A stretch of 64,000 nucleotides of DNA from Pseudoips prasinana (lineage: Eukaryota > Arthropoda > Insecta > Lepidoptera > Nolidae). This document shows positions 10,834-21,335 of the stretch, piece by piece. Location: contig OX621234.1 in the NCBI GenBank assembly GCA_951640165.1, positions 30,632,549-30,696,548 of the forward strand. Direction: 5' to 3'. The translations under genes were made by a program, and so were the position numbers. The notes below the pieces were generated by a model. The model worked only from the letters and a program-made list of their open reading frames with translations. It was not told the DNA's origin and made no database searches. Each line of letters begins with the position of its first letter. Position 1 is the stretch's first letter.

Positions 10834-11185
10834 TTATTGTAATATTATATTAATAATTTACAGTAAACATAACGTCTAAACATGAATATCGTGAAGTACA
10901 CATATACTTAAGAATTAAAAAAAACGGAGCGAGTGCTGTGTCGTTATTTCACTTACTTGGAAATTAAGACATAATGCAGTCGACAATCGTTATCGTACTA
11001 ACTTGAATAGATTTTTTTCAACAACTAAAATTAACTAATAACATACTAAATATCGAATAATATATAAAATACTTAACAATCATGTGTTATATTATTATCT
11101 GTATTATATCAATCATTTATTGCAAAATACAAGCAACCTCACAGTATACTGGCATGAAATAATTAAATATGTAAATGAGATAATT
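10834..11185. other. no gene recognised
   Basis: AT-rich, no structure seen. Confidence 0.4.
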
Positions 11186-11400
11186 TGATTGGCGTGTTGG
11201 TCTAATGGCTAGTGACCGTGACTACTAAGCCACTGGTCACAAATCTTTGAGCACGATTATTTGTTTTGTGTCTGTGTGTAATTTCTCTATAATATGTATG
11301 TATTTAAAAATATATGAGTATGTTTATCAGTTTTATGGTAGTCATACTACATATAGGCTCTGCCTAGTTTGCTTTCAGATGGTAGTGTATTAGTAGTCAC
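11186..11400 (+). mobile_element. SINE-D, tRNA-like
   Basis: GTTGGTCTAATGGCTAGTGACC...GACTACTAAGCCACTGGTCAC is an A-box-like head; the B box is degraded. The body blocks GAGCACGATTATTTGTT, GTGTAATT.CT.TATAATATGTATG and GGCTCTGCCTAGTTTGCTTTCAGATG parallel SINE-A. Related heads occur at 44575, 57369 and more weakly at 23712. Confidence 0.6.
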
Positions 11401-12183
11401 AAGATATTTATTTATCTAGATAACCGCACAACACTCAATCCGCTAATTTTATTCTTAAACATGCATCAACCACAGTATAATTATAGTAATAATAATAATA
11501 AAATTACAGTCCTATTTTAATGTTTTAGTATACGTACGTAAATATACGCCACTGAGATGTACTAAAATAAAATGGAAGTTATACACGTATCTATGTTCCT
11601 AATTGCTAAATACTATTTAGCAAAGTAACTTTGATTCAGTCCAAGTAATAATTTGTCCCAATTGTGTTGTAACAATTGGTGGTTAACGCCGCGTACCCAT
11701 GTGCGCGCCACATTGCGCGTTAACGGGTAGGTACGTATTGAAAGGTAAAACCAAATATTGCCCGTCATTTGTTTATTGAGATCAACACCACGATTGGGGT
11801 TATTCCACAAGGAATACAACTTAATCAATATCATTTTGAGAGAGATACCTAGACTAAAATAAAAGAATATAAATGAGTGCAATCTCCATATTACAAATCT
11901 CTTGATTATCTCATATCACACAAACTTCGGCGGATAATTGGCGATAAGGAGCATTATTTTTCTCACTGGAAACTTCTACTACTACAACCGCAATTACCAA
12001 GCATTCACGGATTCCAAACGGACACGAAAACTCATCCAGACTCAGAACAACGATGTAGTCCCCATAATTGATTGTCCTATGTGGACAATTTTTATGGGTA
12101 TTATTTATATATGGGCGCTGATGTAGTAGCTAGGCGCTACCTTAACCACTTACACTAAGATTAATTTATAATTGGCTCTCACC
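11401..12183. other. no gene recognised
   Basis: Unassigned. ACTCATCCAGACTCAGAACAAC near 12031 looks like an inverted scrap of a SINE body. Confidence 0.4.
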
Positions 12184-12450
12184 ATATAAAGCTTGAGATT
12201 TTGCCGTGTGGTGTGGTAATATCAGGGCTACCCCATACCATCCCGTGAATGTCATAAAACGCGACTAATGGACACATCATGTAGTCGGGCAGCAGCGCCA
12301 CCTGTGTAATAGCTACCATCTGACTGCGATCGCCAACTCGCATGCCAAGCGAGGTGACTACTATACGGCAAACCCCTCCAATTAACTATGCTATAGAAAC
12401 CTTTGTGGGAGGCCATACCAGCAGTGGACGATATCAAGGTGATGATGTGA
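12184..12450 (+). repeat. RTE-type LINE 3' debris
   Basis: The left part (GCCGTGTGGTGTGGTAATA... GTCATAAAACGCGACTAATGGACA) and the right part (GTGGGAGGCCATACCAGCAGTGGACGATAT, then GGTGATGATGTGAT) resemble sequences common at lepidopteran RTE-like LINE ends. The CCAGCAGTGGACG block followed by GATGATG recurs here at 42648, 57140 (inverted) and, with divergence, 26528. Confidence 0.6.
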
Positions 12451-12497
12451 TTAAAATCTTAGCTTAGATTAAATTCCAGTCTATAAGAGACATAAAC

Positions 12498-12707
12498 ATG
12501 AATGGGACAACCGGAAGGGGAAGACCTCGTCGAACATTCTCTGACCAAATCGGAGACGTTCTTAAGAAAGGGCAGGTCAGAAGTACCCTAAACCGGCGAG
12601 CATGTATGAAGAATATAATGACAGTAATCGAGGCAAAAGAGGTGTGCAAAGATGGTGACAAATGGAAATCCGTTGCCTCTGCCTACCCCTCTGGGAAACA
12701 GGCGTGA
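12498..12707 (+). pseudogene. LINE ORF2 C-terminal remnant, RTE-like
   Basis: The 69-codon frame contains [20 protein letters not shown] and, near its end, [20 protein letters not shown] followed by a DKWKSVAS block. This matches the GRPRxxWxDxV...DRxxWKSxVxxA layout at the C-terminus of RTE-like LINE proteins in insects. Nothing upstream in frame carries RT motifs, so only the last exon-like tail of a 5'-truncated element survives. The matching tryptophan of the first motif is phenylalanine here. Confidence 0.6.
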
Positions 12708-13033
12708 GTCTATGTAAGAGACATAAATAAACATTTTGAATACAGTTTGGTAGCGACAAGGCCGCCATTTATACAATATTGTAAACATATTATTGATTTA
12801 TGTATGTAGGTACAATGAAGAGTTACGTATTGTCTTGCTAAAAGACAATGATGTTAGGACAGCCAATGTAACATGATAATTTTCTGTAGGACGTCTTGGA
12901 AAAAATACCTTTTTTATCTTGGGGAATCCTTATGGACATCCTCTGCCATGAGGAGGGGCATGCCGGACTCAAACCGGCCTAAACCCCACGGTGGCCACAC
13001 GGAACGAATACCTAGCATAACAATGGTCTAAAT
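12708..13033. other. no gene recognised
   Basis: Unassigned short stretch up to the LINE 3' tail. Confidence 0.4.
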
Positions 13034-15475
13034 TAAATAATAAATAAAATAAAATACACTTTATTGTACACAAAAAATAAAAGAACATTTAACAATGAAA
13101 CATTAATTATAATGTACAATGGGCGGTCTTATCGCATATTTCTTCCAGACAACCTTTGGATGGATAGGAATGAAATGTGTAAAAATGCCGGGGATGGTGC
13201 AACAAAGTGTGGTACATAGATAAAAAACAAGAAAAGAGATAATTAAAAAGGTATACTAAAATCTAAAAATATGTTAATGATCATATTATTATTACACATA
13301 CATATACGTAAATAAAATACTATATTATACTGTACTATAAAAATATAATACTATATTAAAAGACTATATCCAAATAAAATAAATTAATAAGTATTATGAT
13401 CGAGACAGATAGTGGTCTTTCACAAGTTTTTTGAAGCTTTGAATATAAAATGGTAACTCATTCCACAAACAAGCTGCTTGGACTGCAAATGATTTGTCCA
13501 TAAAGATGGAAGAGTGCGCTGGAATGTGCAATTTAAGGTTTTCTGATGATCTTAAAAGCCTCGAATGTGTGTCACAAAGGAATTCAAAACGTTCTTTAAG
13601 ACATGAAGGAGTAGTGGGGTTGAAAAGTATATTGAATAATAAAGCGAGAATATGGGCATTCCGACGAAAGCGAATAGGCAACCACTTGAGCTTGGCACGA
13701 AACTCGGAAACATGATCATATTTGCGTAAGCCAAATATGAATCTGATACAAACATTTTGGAGTCGCTCAAGTTTATCAAGTTGTTCTTGTGTGAGATCAA
13801 GATAGCTGGTGTCGGCATAGTCGAGAATCGGTAAGAGAAGTGATTGTGCAAGGGCAGTTTTAGTGGTAATGGGTAGGAAGTTTCGAAGACGTCTTAGGGA
13901 ACCAGCGGATGCATAAAGTTTTCGACTCACTGTCTTTAATTGTGGACCCCAAGATAGAGTGTTGTCTATTATTATCCTCAGGTTCTTCACTTGATTGCTA
14001 AATGGGATCAGAACACCATCAAAATTAATTTGAGGGATTCGGGACCAATCTACCCTGGAAACCATTCGAGAGCTGCCCACGACAATAGCCTGGGTTTTCA
14101 ATGGATTAACTCGGAGACCATACTCTTGACTCCATTTACATATCTTAGCGAGATCATTGTTGACTAAGTTAATAGTTTCCGTAAGTGCAGCTAGTGGAGT
14201 GTGAGTATAAATTTGAAGATCATCAGCATAAAGATGATAGGATGAGGTTAGGTGTCGGGAGATCGTATTAATAAAAATAGCGAAGAGTAACGGAGAAAGC
14301 ACGCCACCCTGAGGCACGCCGGCTGTTGTACTGCACCATGAAGAAAAACAATTTTCAATAAGAAATCTTTGCCAGCGGCCGAACAGGTAAGTACGGAACC
14401 AATCAATTACAGTTGGAGATATGTTAAGAGAGTTTAAAATACCAAGGAGAATGTCGAAATCTACCGAGTTGAAAGCGTTACTAAAATCAAGAAGAATGAG
14501 AACTGTTAGATTCCCATCCTCCATGGCCTTTCTTATGTCATCCGTAATATGAACAAGGGCAGTTACGGTACTATGGCCGGGACGTAAACCTGATTGCATC
14601 GGGTTGAGGAGATGGTTTCTGCAAAGGAAGGAGCTAAGTTGGTTGGAAACAAGGCGTTCCAGGACTTTTGACAGGAAAGGGAGTATAGAAATGGGACGGT
14701 AATCTAAAAATGATTCAGGATTTTTGGTTTTGGGTAAGGGAGTGACTTGGGCAGATTTCCATGCTGTCGGGAAGCAGCCACTGGAAATGGAAAAGTTAAA
14801 GATATGGGAAAGAACAGGAAGGATTTCATCAAGGATAGGAAGAACCATATTACGGGTGACATTGTCAGTTCCAACCGCGTTAGATGATATCGACAGAATG
14901 CTCTTCTTAACATCACTATCTGTAAATTGATTAAAAACGAATGGAGAGTAAGTAGGAGTAGGAATAGATGAAAGATAGTTAAGAGTATTAGTTTTGGTTG
15001 TTCCATTAAAATTGGATGACGCAGAGGAAAAATGCTGATTAAGCGAATCAATATTTAATGTTTTAGGAATTGAATCTTTACTTTTTCCCACTCGTAATGA
15101 TATGAGAAATTTCCAAATCCTTGCCGGATCGTCATTTTCAACAGATTTATGAATATTTTGGCGCTGTGCATTCCTACACATCTTATTGCTGAGATTCCGA
15201 ACGGCAATGTACTTTTCTTTAGTTAAGGCTGAAGGCCGACATTTATACCTACTTTTCGCTGCTGCTTTTCGAGCCATAATGTTTTTTATTTCGGCGGTTA
15301 GCCAAGGAGCCGGGAGATGCTTTACCTTTATGGCTCGAATTGGGGCATAAATATCGTATAAAGCAATCAGCTGAGAAGTTAGTACGTTAACTTGATCGTT
15401 GACTGAAGTTGAGTCTAAGAGTGCACTCCAATCAATGTTTTTAGCAGCTTCTCGTAGTTTCTCGATGTTCAATTA
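13034..15475 (-). mobile_element. CR1/jockey-like LINE, 5'-truncated
   Basis: A minus-strand non-LTR retrotransposon made of the reverse transcriptase part of ORF2 and a 3' UTR of about 360 bp. The element's 3' end is the simple TAAAT/TAAAATA-type tail seen on the plus strand at 13034-13056, next to TACACTTTATTGTACAC. The endonuclease half of ORF2 and ORF1 are missing, so the copy was truncated at its 5' end, as is usual for target-primed insertion. No target duplication could be fixed by eye. Confidence 0.85.
13394..15472 (-). CDS. reverse transcriptase of LINE (ORF2, partial)
   Basis: A 692-codon uninterrupted frame that copies LINE RNA into DNA at the insertion site. Visible RT blocks, in order: KSAQVTPLPKTKNPESFLDYRPISIL (about 239-264), QSGLRPGHST (about 293-302), LLDFSNAFNSVDFDIL with a catalytic Asp (about 327-342), GVPQGGVLSPLLF (about 385-397), and YADD catalytic box (about 415-418). 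A conserved thumb and tail region follows, ending WNELP and then KDHYLSRS. The frame opens at a TTG directly behind a stop; the first in-frame ATG is codon 66, so there is no native start and no endonuclease domain. Such a long intact frame suggests a young insertion. The clade is CR1- or jockey-related; I cannot decide between them. Confidence 0.9.
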   Translation of the reverse strand: MNIEKLREAAKNIDWSALLDSTSVNDQVNVLTSQLIALYDIYAPIRAIKVKHLPAPWLTAEIKNIMARKAAAKSRYKCRPSALTKEKYIAVRNLSNKMCRNAQRQNIHKSVENDDPARIWKFLISLRVGKSKDSIPKTLNIDSLNQHFSSASSNFNGTTKTNTLNYLSSIPTPTYSPFVFNQFTDSDVKKSILSISSNAVGTDNVTRNMVLPILDEILPVLSHIFNFSISSGCFPTAWKSAQVTPLPKTKNPESFLDYRPISILPFLSKVLERLVSNQLSSFLCRNHLLNPMQSGLRPGHSTVTALVHITDDIRKAMEDGNLTVLILLDFSNAFNSVDFDILLGILNSLNISPTVIDWFRTYLFGRWQRFLIENCFSSWCSTTAGVPQGGVLSPLLFAIFINTISRHLTSSYHLYADDLQIYTHTPLAALTETINLVNNDLAKICKWSQEYGLRVNPLKTQAIVVGSSRMVSRVDWSRIPQINFDGVLIPFSNQVKNLRIIIDNTLSWGPQLKTVSRKLYASAGSLRRLRNFLPITTKTALAQSLLLPILDYADTSYLDLTQEQLDKLERLQNVCIRFIFGLRKYDHVSEFRAKLKWLPIRFRRNAHILALLFNILFNPTTPSCLKERFEFLCDTHSRLLRSSENLKLHIPAHSSIFMDKSFAVQAACLWNELPFYIQSFKKLVKDHYLSRS

Positions 15476-15579
15476 TAGAAACATATAGAACATATAGAAA
15501 AAGGGCTGACACTGTGGCATCAAGAGATTTTGATTAAGCTCAAGTAAGAAATCGTCTAAGTCATGGTTCTCCTTTTCAA

Positions 15580-16175
15580 AAAAACCGGCCAAGTGCGAGT
15601 CAGACTCGTACATGAAGGGAAGCAGCAAGTATTGATTAAATGAAAGGTAAATTGAGGTTCACGGTTTATGTGGTATTAAAAAAAAAAACTACTGACTAGA
15701 TCTCGTTCAAACCAATTTTCGTTGTTAGTTTACATGGTAATGTACATCATATATTTTTTTTAGTTTTATCATTCTCTTATTTTAGAAGTTACAGGGGGGG
15801 GGGGGGGGGGGGACACTCATTTTTCCACTTTGGAAGTGTCTCTCGCGCAAACTCAGTTTAGAAAAAAATGATATTAGGAACCTCAATATAATTTTTGAAG
15901 ACCTATCCATAGATACCCCACATGTATGGGTACGATGAAAAAAAATTTTTAGGTTCAGTTCTATGTGTGGGTACCCCTAAAATTATTATTATTTTTCTAT
16001 TTTTGTGTAAAAATCTTAATGCGGTTCACAGAATACATCTACTTACCAAGTTTCAACAGTACAGCTCTTATAGTTTCGGAAAAAAATGGCTGTGACATAC
16101 GGACGGACAGACAGACAGACATGACGAATCTATAAGGGTTCAATTTTTTGCCATTTGGCTACGGAACCCTAAAAA
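15580..16175 (+). repeat. lepidopteran interspersed repeat (CCGGCCAAGTGCGAGTC type), long copy
   Basis: Starts AAAACCGGCCAAGTGCGAGT and ends GACAGACAGACAGACATGAC...GGCTACGGAACCCTAAAAA. It is about 170 bp longer than the copy at 5622-6047 and includes a segment (TACCAAGTTTCAACAGTACAG) missing there. It holds a 19-G run at 15794-15812. Noncoding. Confidence 0.85.
15794..15812. repeat. poly-G tract (19 G)
   Basis: A run of 19 G residues inside the interspersed repeat. Its length may be unreliable in any assembly. Absent from the sister copy at 5.6-6.0 kb. Confidence 0.95.
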
Positions 16176-16858
16176 CGACTTCAACGTTTCTTAATGATAC
16201 CTACTAATTTAAATGAAAGGGCGGCGGTCATCGCTTACTCTCAGGAGAAACACTTCCGCGTTTGCCATCCTATTAAATAAAAAATGTGGAACTACTCCCA
16301 AATGTCGGTAAGGTTACATACAAACAAAATGAACGGTCAAATAGATAACCTCCATTAAAAAGGCAGACTGACGTAATATTATTTTATACATAAGAACAAT
16401 TGTCGCTATATAAGACTCTGGATGGAGAGTAGAGGGAGAGAGAGAGAGAGACGGAAGACTACCATATTCTACCTATTAAATATTACTGCAAATTCTATAT
16501 TTTCCTAAACTTATATAAATATAACTGCTTGCTATTACAGCTCCTGTGTTGTAGCATAACTGTTAATGAAACGAAACCGCCAGTTCGAAGTGACTGATTA
16601 GTAAATACTATATAGGTTCTAGCGCAACGCTTATTTTCCCTTTGTATTCGCGGCTAAATTTAATTTATAGAACAAAAATGTGCCTGTTTAATTGTTCTAA
16701 TAAATCATAAATACGTGCTCATCGCACAAAGATTTGTACTGGTTAGTGATCGAAACCATCGCCATCGTTTCGTCATGTTGAAAAAAAAATAGCAGTCAGT
16801 GACACTAACCATAGACCGATAGGGCAGTTAACAATGACAAAGCACGTTAAGTACAGTT
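16176..16858. other. no gene recognised
   Basis: Unassigned DNA with an (AG)n microsatellite at about 16435-16451. Confidence 0.45.
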
Positions 16859-17752
16859 CCACAAACTTATCTGGCCCGCTGGCAGCGTCGCTGTTATCGC
16901 ATTTAGTGTTGCTAGTAACTATTTTTTGCAATAAAGTGGGTAAAAATAATATGAACATTGTAACGTAAATGTTACTACACTAAAAAGCAAACAAATACTG
17001 TCATTACAAATCTTTATATTTTTATACAATAATTATGATCATTTACATAAAATGTATGCTGAGTGTTCTCTAATGGAGATACTCCAGGTATTATAATGTC
17101 ACCGGAATGGTTGAATTCAGAAGTCATTTCATTATCATCATTATCGGAAACACTGCTTTCGCTTTCACTATCACTACCTAAATGAATGATGAAAAGCTCA
17201 ACTAAGTATCCATCCCTTTTTCGATACACATTTTCAATATTTTTTCACATGATTGCAATGCTTTTGCCATTCATTGACTGTTATTTTATCAAAAGCTTCT
17301 GCAGTCAATGATAGGATTTCAGAATTCGATCTACCAATATTCTGATCTGCTTGCTCTTTTTCGTTCACAAGTTTTATTACAAATCGCTCCCGGACATCTA
17401 CAAAGGAAATAGTAAAAATTAAATCATTAATGAATATTTTAAAATATGTATTTTAATTTAAAGTGCGATGGGGAGTTTCGTATTTTTTCAGACGCTGACA
17501 ACACTAACCTGTAGCAGCAGCTACGCGTTCATACAACTTATTGAAGGGTATAATTGGTGCCTGAAGGCGTTTTTCTTCCTTCATATAATTCAATTCTTGT
17601 ATTATAGCGTTCCTCGCATCACTTTTTAAAGCTTTCGGCATTTTTCACAATTGGGATGGGAAAAGGAATGTCATGGAATAACAGGCCGATTGACATTTCA
17701 AACTGGCGTCGTTAGTTCTACTTTTGTCCACCGGGCCAGATAAGTTTGTAGC
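16859..17752 (-). mobile_element. internally deleted IS630/Tc1-mariner-type transposon (DDE_3-like)
   Basis: ACAAACTTATCTGGCCCG at 16861-16878 is exactly inverted at 17732-17749 (CGGGCCAGATAAGTTTGT), giving terminal inverted repeats of at least 18 bp. Between them a minus-strand gene remnant holds only the two ends of a transposase. At about 890 bp the element has lost the catalytic core and would depend on a full-length relative. The right end is followed by TAG (TA on the element side), as expected for a TA target; the left flank CC does not show it. Confidence 0.75.
17014..17641 (-). pseudogene. transposase remnant, N- and C-terminal parts only
   Basis: On the minus strand, ATG at 17641 opens an exon (17509-17641) starting MPKALKSDARNAIIQEL and ending in ...YERVAAAT with donor CTACAG|GTTAGTG. 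An acceptor TTTGTAG at 17398-17404 precedes a second exon from 17397; codons join in frame across a 111-bp intron. The second exon ends in NEWQKHCNHVKK, then one extra T shifts the frame; the adjacent frame continues through RKRDGYLVE, FIIHLGSDSESESS and an acidic tail to a stop at 17014. The start and acidic end (W..xCxHVxKxE...FIINLGxxSxSDS) resemble DDE_3-type transposases of insects. The DDE catalytic region is absent. Family assignment is from memory of the layout, so moderate. Confidence 0.55.
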
Positions 17753-17953
17753 ACTAGACGTCACGTCATCTACGTCATGAGATCATTTATCGGGTACTCA
17801 AAACCGTATAGAATTTTATTTCTGGGTACGGGCCGGGAAACGAGATGGTTTGGGTTTTGAGGTCAGATAACAGTCGCTCGATAAATTTTACTAGCATGCA
17901 AGACCTATCTAGCTTGCCAAGGAATAAATCTTTGATTTATATATACTTACCTA

Positions 17954-18263
17954 CTAGCTATGCCCCGCGGTTTTACCCGCGTTAAATTTTATAAATTATG
18001 ACACCCCTTCCCCGTAGGTGATAGCGTGATAATATGTAGCCTGTATGTTGACCTCTTAGTAATATTCATGGAAATTTGAAGTAATTCCATGCAGTACTTT
18101 TTGCGTTTATCCCAGACATACATACATACAAGCAGACAAAAATTCTATAAACTATATTTTTGGTTGCGATGTCGACTGTAGATCGTGCCCCAAGTATCCT
18201 TTTTAAAATATATTCAATGTATAGTTTTGACTTTCCAACGATTTTACTAAATGTATATAGATT
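17954..18263 (-). mobile_element. Helitron-type element, long subfamily, copy 1
   Basis: The plus strand starts CTAGCTATGCCCCGCGGTTTTACCCGCGTTAAATTT. Its reverse complement ends in a GC-rich hairpin (CGCGG..CCGCG) and CTAG, the Helitron 3' signature. The body blocks CCCGTAGGTGATAGCGTGATAATATG, TTGAAGTAATTCCATGCAG and ATTCAATGTATAGTTTTGAC are shared with 21776-22095 and 44694-45012. Nonautonomous; no Rep/helicase coding. Confidence 0.75.
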
Positions 18264-18660
18264 ATGATTTGATATGTTCTGTTTGTTGGCTGAACTCTTA
18301 ATATTTGAAAGAACCCTTGTTTTCCCATTTTTAGAAAAATAAACTAATCCTACCGCTTATTATAAAACTAAATTTAAAAATGCAAACAGTTTTTTTTGCA
18401 ATGCAGCACTTTGCTAAATGCATCGGGCAATAAGTCAATCCACAAGTACCTAGTAATTTCAATTTATTTGTTGTTATTCGAAGAATACTGCTTCCAGATA
18501 ATTTATTTGAGTGAAGTAGATAATGGATTTCAAAATCTTTTATATTTATTTTAATTAATTATGTAGGTACCATCATCCATAATTATTTTTATACCAAAAA
18601 TTTAAAAAGTCATCGTTTTTAAGAATTTTTCTTGCAGGTATTCTGTCTAATACTGGGGAA
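18264..18660. other. no gene recognised
   Basis: AT-rich, no structure seen. Confidence 0.4.
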
Positions 18661-18910
18661 GCATAACTACGTTCCCATCAGGCGGCCGCACTAAGTCCTC
18701 GGCAGGTTAGGTTTAGTCCACCGGAGCAGCATACCCGCGTTCCCGGGTTACTCCCGTTAGGCGCCAAGAGAAGTCCACGGCAGGTTAGGTTTAGTCGGTC
18801 CGACATAACCACCCGCAGACACTTTTTGCGGTGGCATGCGTATAGTCGGTGCGAGTCCGACATACCCACCCGCAGACACATTTTTGCGGGTGGTACACAT
18901 GCCACCCGCA
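18661..18910 (-). repeat. GGGAACGCGGGTATGCTGC repeat, internal duplication
   Basis: GGCAGGTTAGGTTTAGTC occurs twice (about 18701 and 18780), and ACCCACCCGCAGACACAT/TTTTTGCGG-type words occur twice (about 18808 and 18868). The inverse of CGGGAACGCGGGTATGCTGCTCCGGTGG links it to 10618, 32615 and 45752. The GC-rich core could form hairpins. Noncoding. Confidence 0.6.
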
Positions 18911-19877
18911 AAAATTACTGTTTTAAAATTGGCGTTATAAAATAAATATATAAAATAAAAAAGGTTTTTATTCACGTAGACTTTAAAAAAGTGCTTGTAA
19001 ACAGTCAGAACATGTTCGCAGTAATATATAATTATTTCTAGGTACATACATAGATATTTAGGTACACGGAATGTAGGAAATAATGTACAATAAGATTTAT
19101 TTTATAACAGTAACGATATTTAGCTAACTAAAATTAAGTTATTGTCAAGGATCATGTGGGGGTTTAATTATCTAAATTTTAGCTATATTTTTACTACATA
19201 CTGTCTGAATGGTTCTGTCTATATTGAGGTACGAATTAAATGTTATCCTATATAACATATATAATTAAATGTTATCCTATGTCTGCTTTATCAAAAATGT
19301 AAGATGTGCCTATTCAGTCACTCTTATAACATAAGCCGATGAGACGGCTATCGGCGCGAGACCACCAGTTGCAGCGGCGCGCGGCGCGGCTATGTGACTT
19401 GCCAGAAAAACGCCAATCTTTATAGCACATCCATTATTTCAATTTTGGGCCACATTATCTACGATTGAAGTCACTCATGGGCTCTAAAACGTTGCTGGAC
19501 CAACGTTTTAGAGTCACTTTCTTATGTGGACTGTAGCGTTGATCTAGAACGAGGCAGTCACTCATGTACACTGTAGCGTCAGTTTAGATAGGGGAAATCA
19601 GACAATCATGTGACCTATGTGGGAATTATTATTATTATATTAATAAAACAATTTTAATTTTCGTTTAAGTAACGAATTACTTAGAGTTAGTGCCTTATTG
19701 TGCTTTTATATTAATTACATTTTTTAATTTTGAAAATCGATTAAAAGTGACTGAAAGTAATTTAGGATTAAGGTGGCGCTAGATTCTGTTGATTCGGGTA
19801 ACTAATTATATAACACATTTTATTATTTTCATAGGAAGTAATAGGAACCGTTTATTCAACCGTACTAATTTATTTCC
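18911..19877. other. no gene recognised; small GC-rich patch and diverged direct repeat
   Basis: A GC-rich patch lies at about 19340-19400 (CGGCGCGAGACC, GCGGCGCGCGGCGCGGC). At 19514-19600 two diverged segments of about 42 bp share AGTCACT...ATGT..ACTGTAGCGT. No gene seen. Confidence 0.4.
19482..19513. repeat. short perfect hairpin
   Basis: CTCTAAAACGTTG (19482-19494) and CAACGTTTTAGAG (19501-19513) are exact complements with a 6-nt loop. Confidence 0.9.
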
Positions 19878-20013
19878 TACGCCAGCACATCCAACTACCC
19901 CAATCTGTCAAATTTCTTTAATAGATTTTCTACTCTATTACCAAGGCATAAGGTTCACTTTCAATTGGGGATGTTTGACAGATTAGAGTAGCTTGATATG
20001 CTGGCGTCTGTAC
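19878..20013 (+). mobile_element. GTACAGACGCCAGCACATC MITE, copy 2
   Basis: TACGCCAGCACATCCAACTACCCCAATCTGTCAAATTTC at the left and GACAGATTAGAGTAGCTTGATATGCTGGCGTCTGTAC at the right are imperfect inverted repeats. The first few bases of the left end are lost or changed. Confidence 0.8.
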
Positions 20014-20054
20014 ATCCGTATTCCTGACGTTGATCAATGCATCGAGCTAGATGC

Positions 20055-20290
20055 TGTTACTGGTCCGTAAGCGATCGGAGAGGTTCAGTAACGAGGCTCG
20101 CGGTCAGTCTATGGATGGGGGACCGCCGAAGTGGTTTAATATATGAGCGTCTCCGTGCTTCAGAGGGCACGTTAAGCTATCGGTCCCGGTTGTAGACATT
20201 AGGCAACAGTCGTAAAGCCACGTCAGAGGCCTACTAGGTGGCTTGAACAACTCTGACACTAGGGTAACCACTGGTCATACGATAAGCAAG
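20055..20290 (+). mobile_element. 5S-rRNA-like SINE, copy 2
   Basis: CTCGCGGTCAGTCTATGGATGGGGGACCGCCGAAG resembles the 5S rRNA segment GCGGTCAGTACTTGGATGGGTGACCGCC, including the C box of the internal promoter. Upstream GGTCCGTAAGCGATCGGAGAGGTTCAGTAACG parallels the 5S CGTCCGATCACCGAAGTTAAGCAACG. A body of about 150 bp (GAGCGTCTCCGTGCTTC, GGTCCCGGTTGTAGACATTAGGCAACAG, GGCTTGAACAACTCTGACAC) is conserved among copies and ends CATACGATAAGCAAGC. A 5S-derived SINE (SINE3 type) is the best reading. Confidence 0.65.
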
Positions 20291-20930
20291 CATCAATGCA
20301 TCAGCTCACACACTCACTTCTTACACTATAATATGTCCTATTTCTTGGCTAGTCTCTGTTCTATGTCATGGAAACCCGAAGGATCCTGGGGACACTTATC
20401 ACGTAGGTTGCTTAGGTATCTTTATTGATAGTAATAAATGAATAAGTAAATACGAAGTTAAATAGCCTCTACGTACAACAATAAGATATTCTAAAACAAT
20501 TTGTCGGTAATGTAAATAATACGTACGAAGAACCCAACTGATTCGCCTTACTGCGTTCTGTTAAAGGTGAAAATGGCGTCACGTAACAATAGGAGTTGGG
20601 CCTTTTCTTCTTAGCGATGCCAATATTAGGGGCGCTTTGTTTATACAAGGGATGTTTGTGTGTATTTAATGTTAAAATAAGTCTACCAAACGAAATTAGG
20701 CGTGGAGGCTAAATCCAAATTGCAGCTGTTTGGTTCGAGTTGCGGTTGTTTCGTCCCGCCGATAAACCACGTTGATCTTTAATTACGTTTGAAGTTATTT
20801 TACATTTTGGTTAAAGGGTAATTTAATTTAAAATGGGGTATTGTTAATAATCTATATATGTATACTATAAATTAAAGTAATGTTCGGAAAATTGTTAAAT
20901 AAGTATTTCTACCTCCTATTATCGGAAGGC
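20291..20930. other. no gene recognised
   Basis: Unassigned DNA between a 5S-like SINE and SINE-A. Confidence 0.4.
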
Positions 20931-21170
20931 CTGTGGCGTGGTCGGTAACTGCTTGCTTTGCATGCCGCAGGTCGTGGGTTCTATTCTCACCCCGGAAATA
21001 TATTTGTGTGTATGAACATGTCTGTTTGTCCTGAGTCTGGAAGTAATTATCTTTATAATTATGTATTTACAAAAGATAAATAGTATATCAGTTATCTAGT
21101 TTCCATAGTAGGTTAGGTACAAGCTTTGCTTAGTTTGGGATCAGTTGACCGTGTGTGAATAATAATATTA
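20931..21170 (+). mobile_element. SINE-A copy
   Basis: TGGCGTGGTCGGTAACTGCTTG head, B box GGTCGTGGGTTCTATTCTC (one change from GGTTCGATTC), then the full body and CCGTGTGTGAATAATAATATTA tail. Confidence 0.8.
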
Positions 21171-21175
21171 TGTTT

Positions 21176-21335
21176 TTTTTTATACAACTTAGTTGCAACA
21201 CCAGGGGCATCATTAGCGCGTTGTCGACTCTTTAGAAACCTTATGTCCTTTTGGGGTTGCGAGTGTCCATGGGCGGCGGTGATCACTTACCATCAGGTGA
21301 CCCACTTGCTCGTTTGTCGCCCATTGGCATAAAAA
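21176..21335 (-). repeat. GACAAACGAGCA / GTGATCACCGCCGCCCATG repeat
   Basis: The reverse complement reads GCGACAAACGAGCAAGTGGG, CACCTGATGGTAAGTGATCACC, GCCGCCCATGGACACTCGCA and a degenerate rest. The forward copy at 29825-29950 has the same order. Noncoding dispersed repeat of a kind common in Lepidoptera. Confidence 0.65.

Noticed and set aside
15794..15812. Poly-G run as a functional G-quadruplex
   Set aside because: It sits in a dispersed repeat whose sister copy lacks it, and homopolymer length is error-prone.
18661..18910. Short repeated GC-rich words as a CRISPR-like array
   Set aside because: Only two copies of each word, irregular spacing, and the unit recurs dispersed at three other sites in a eukaryotic context.
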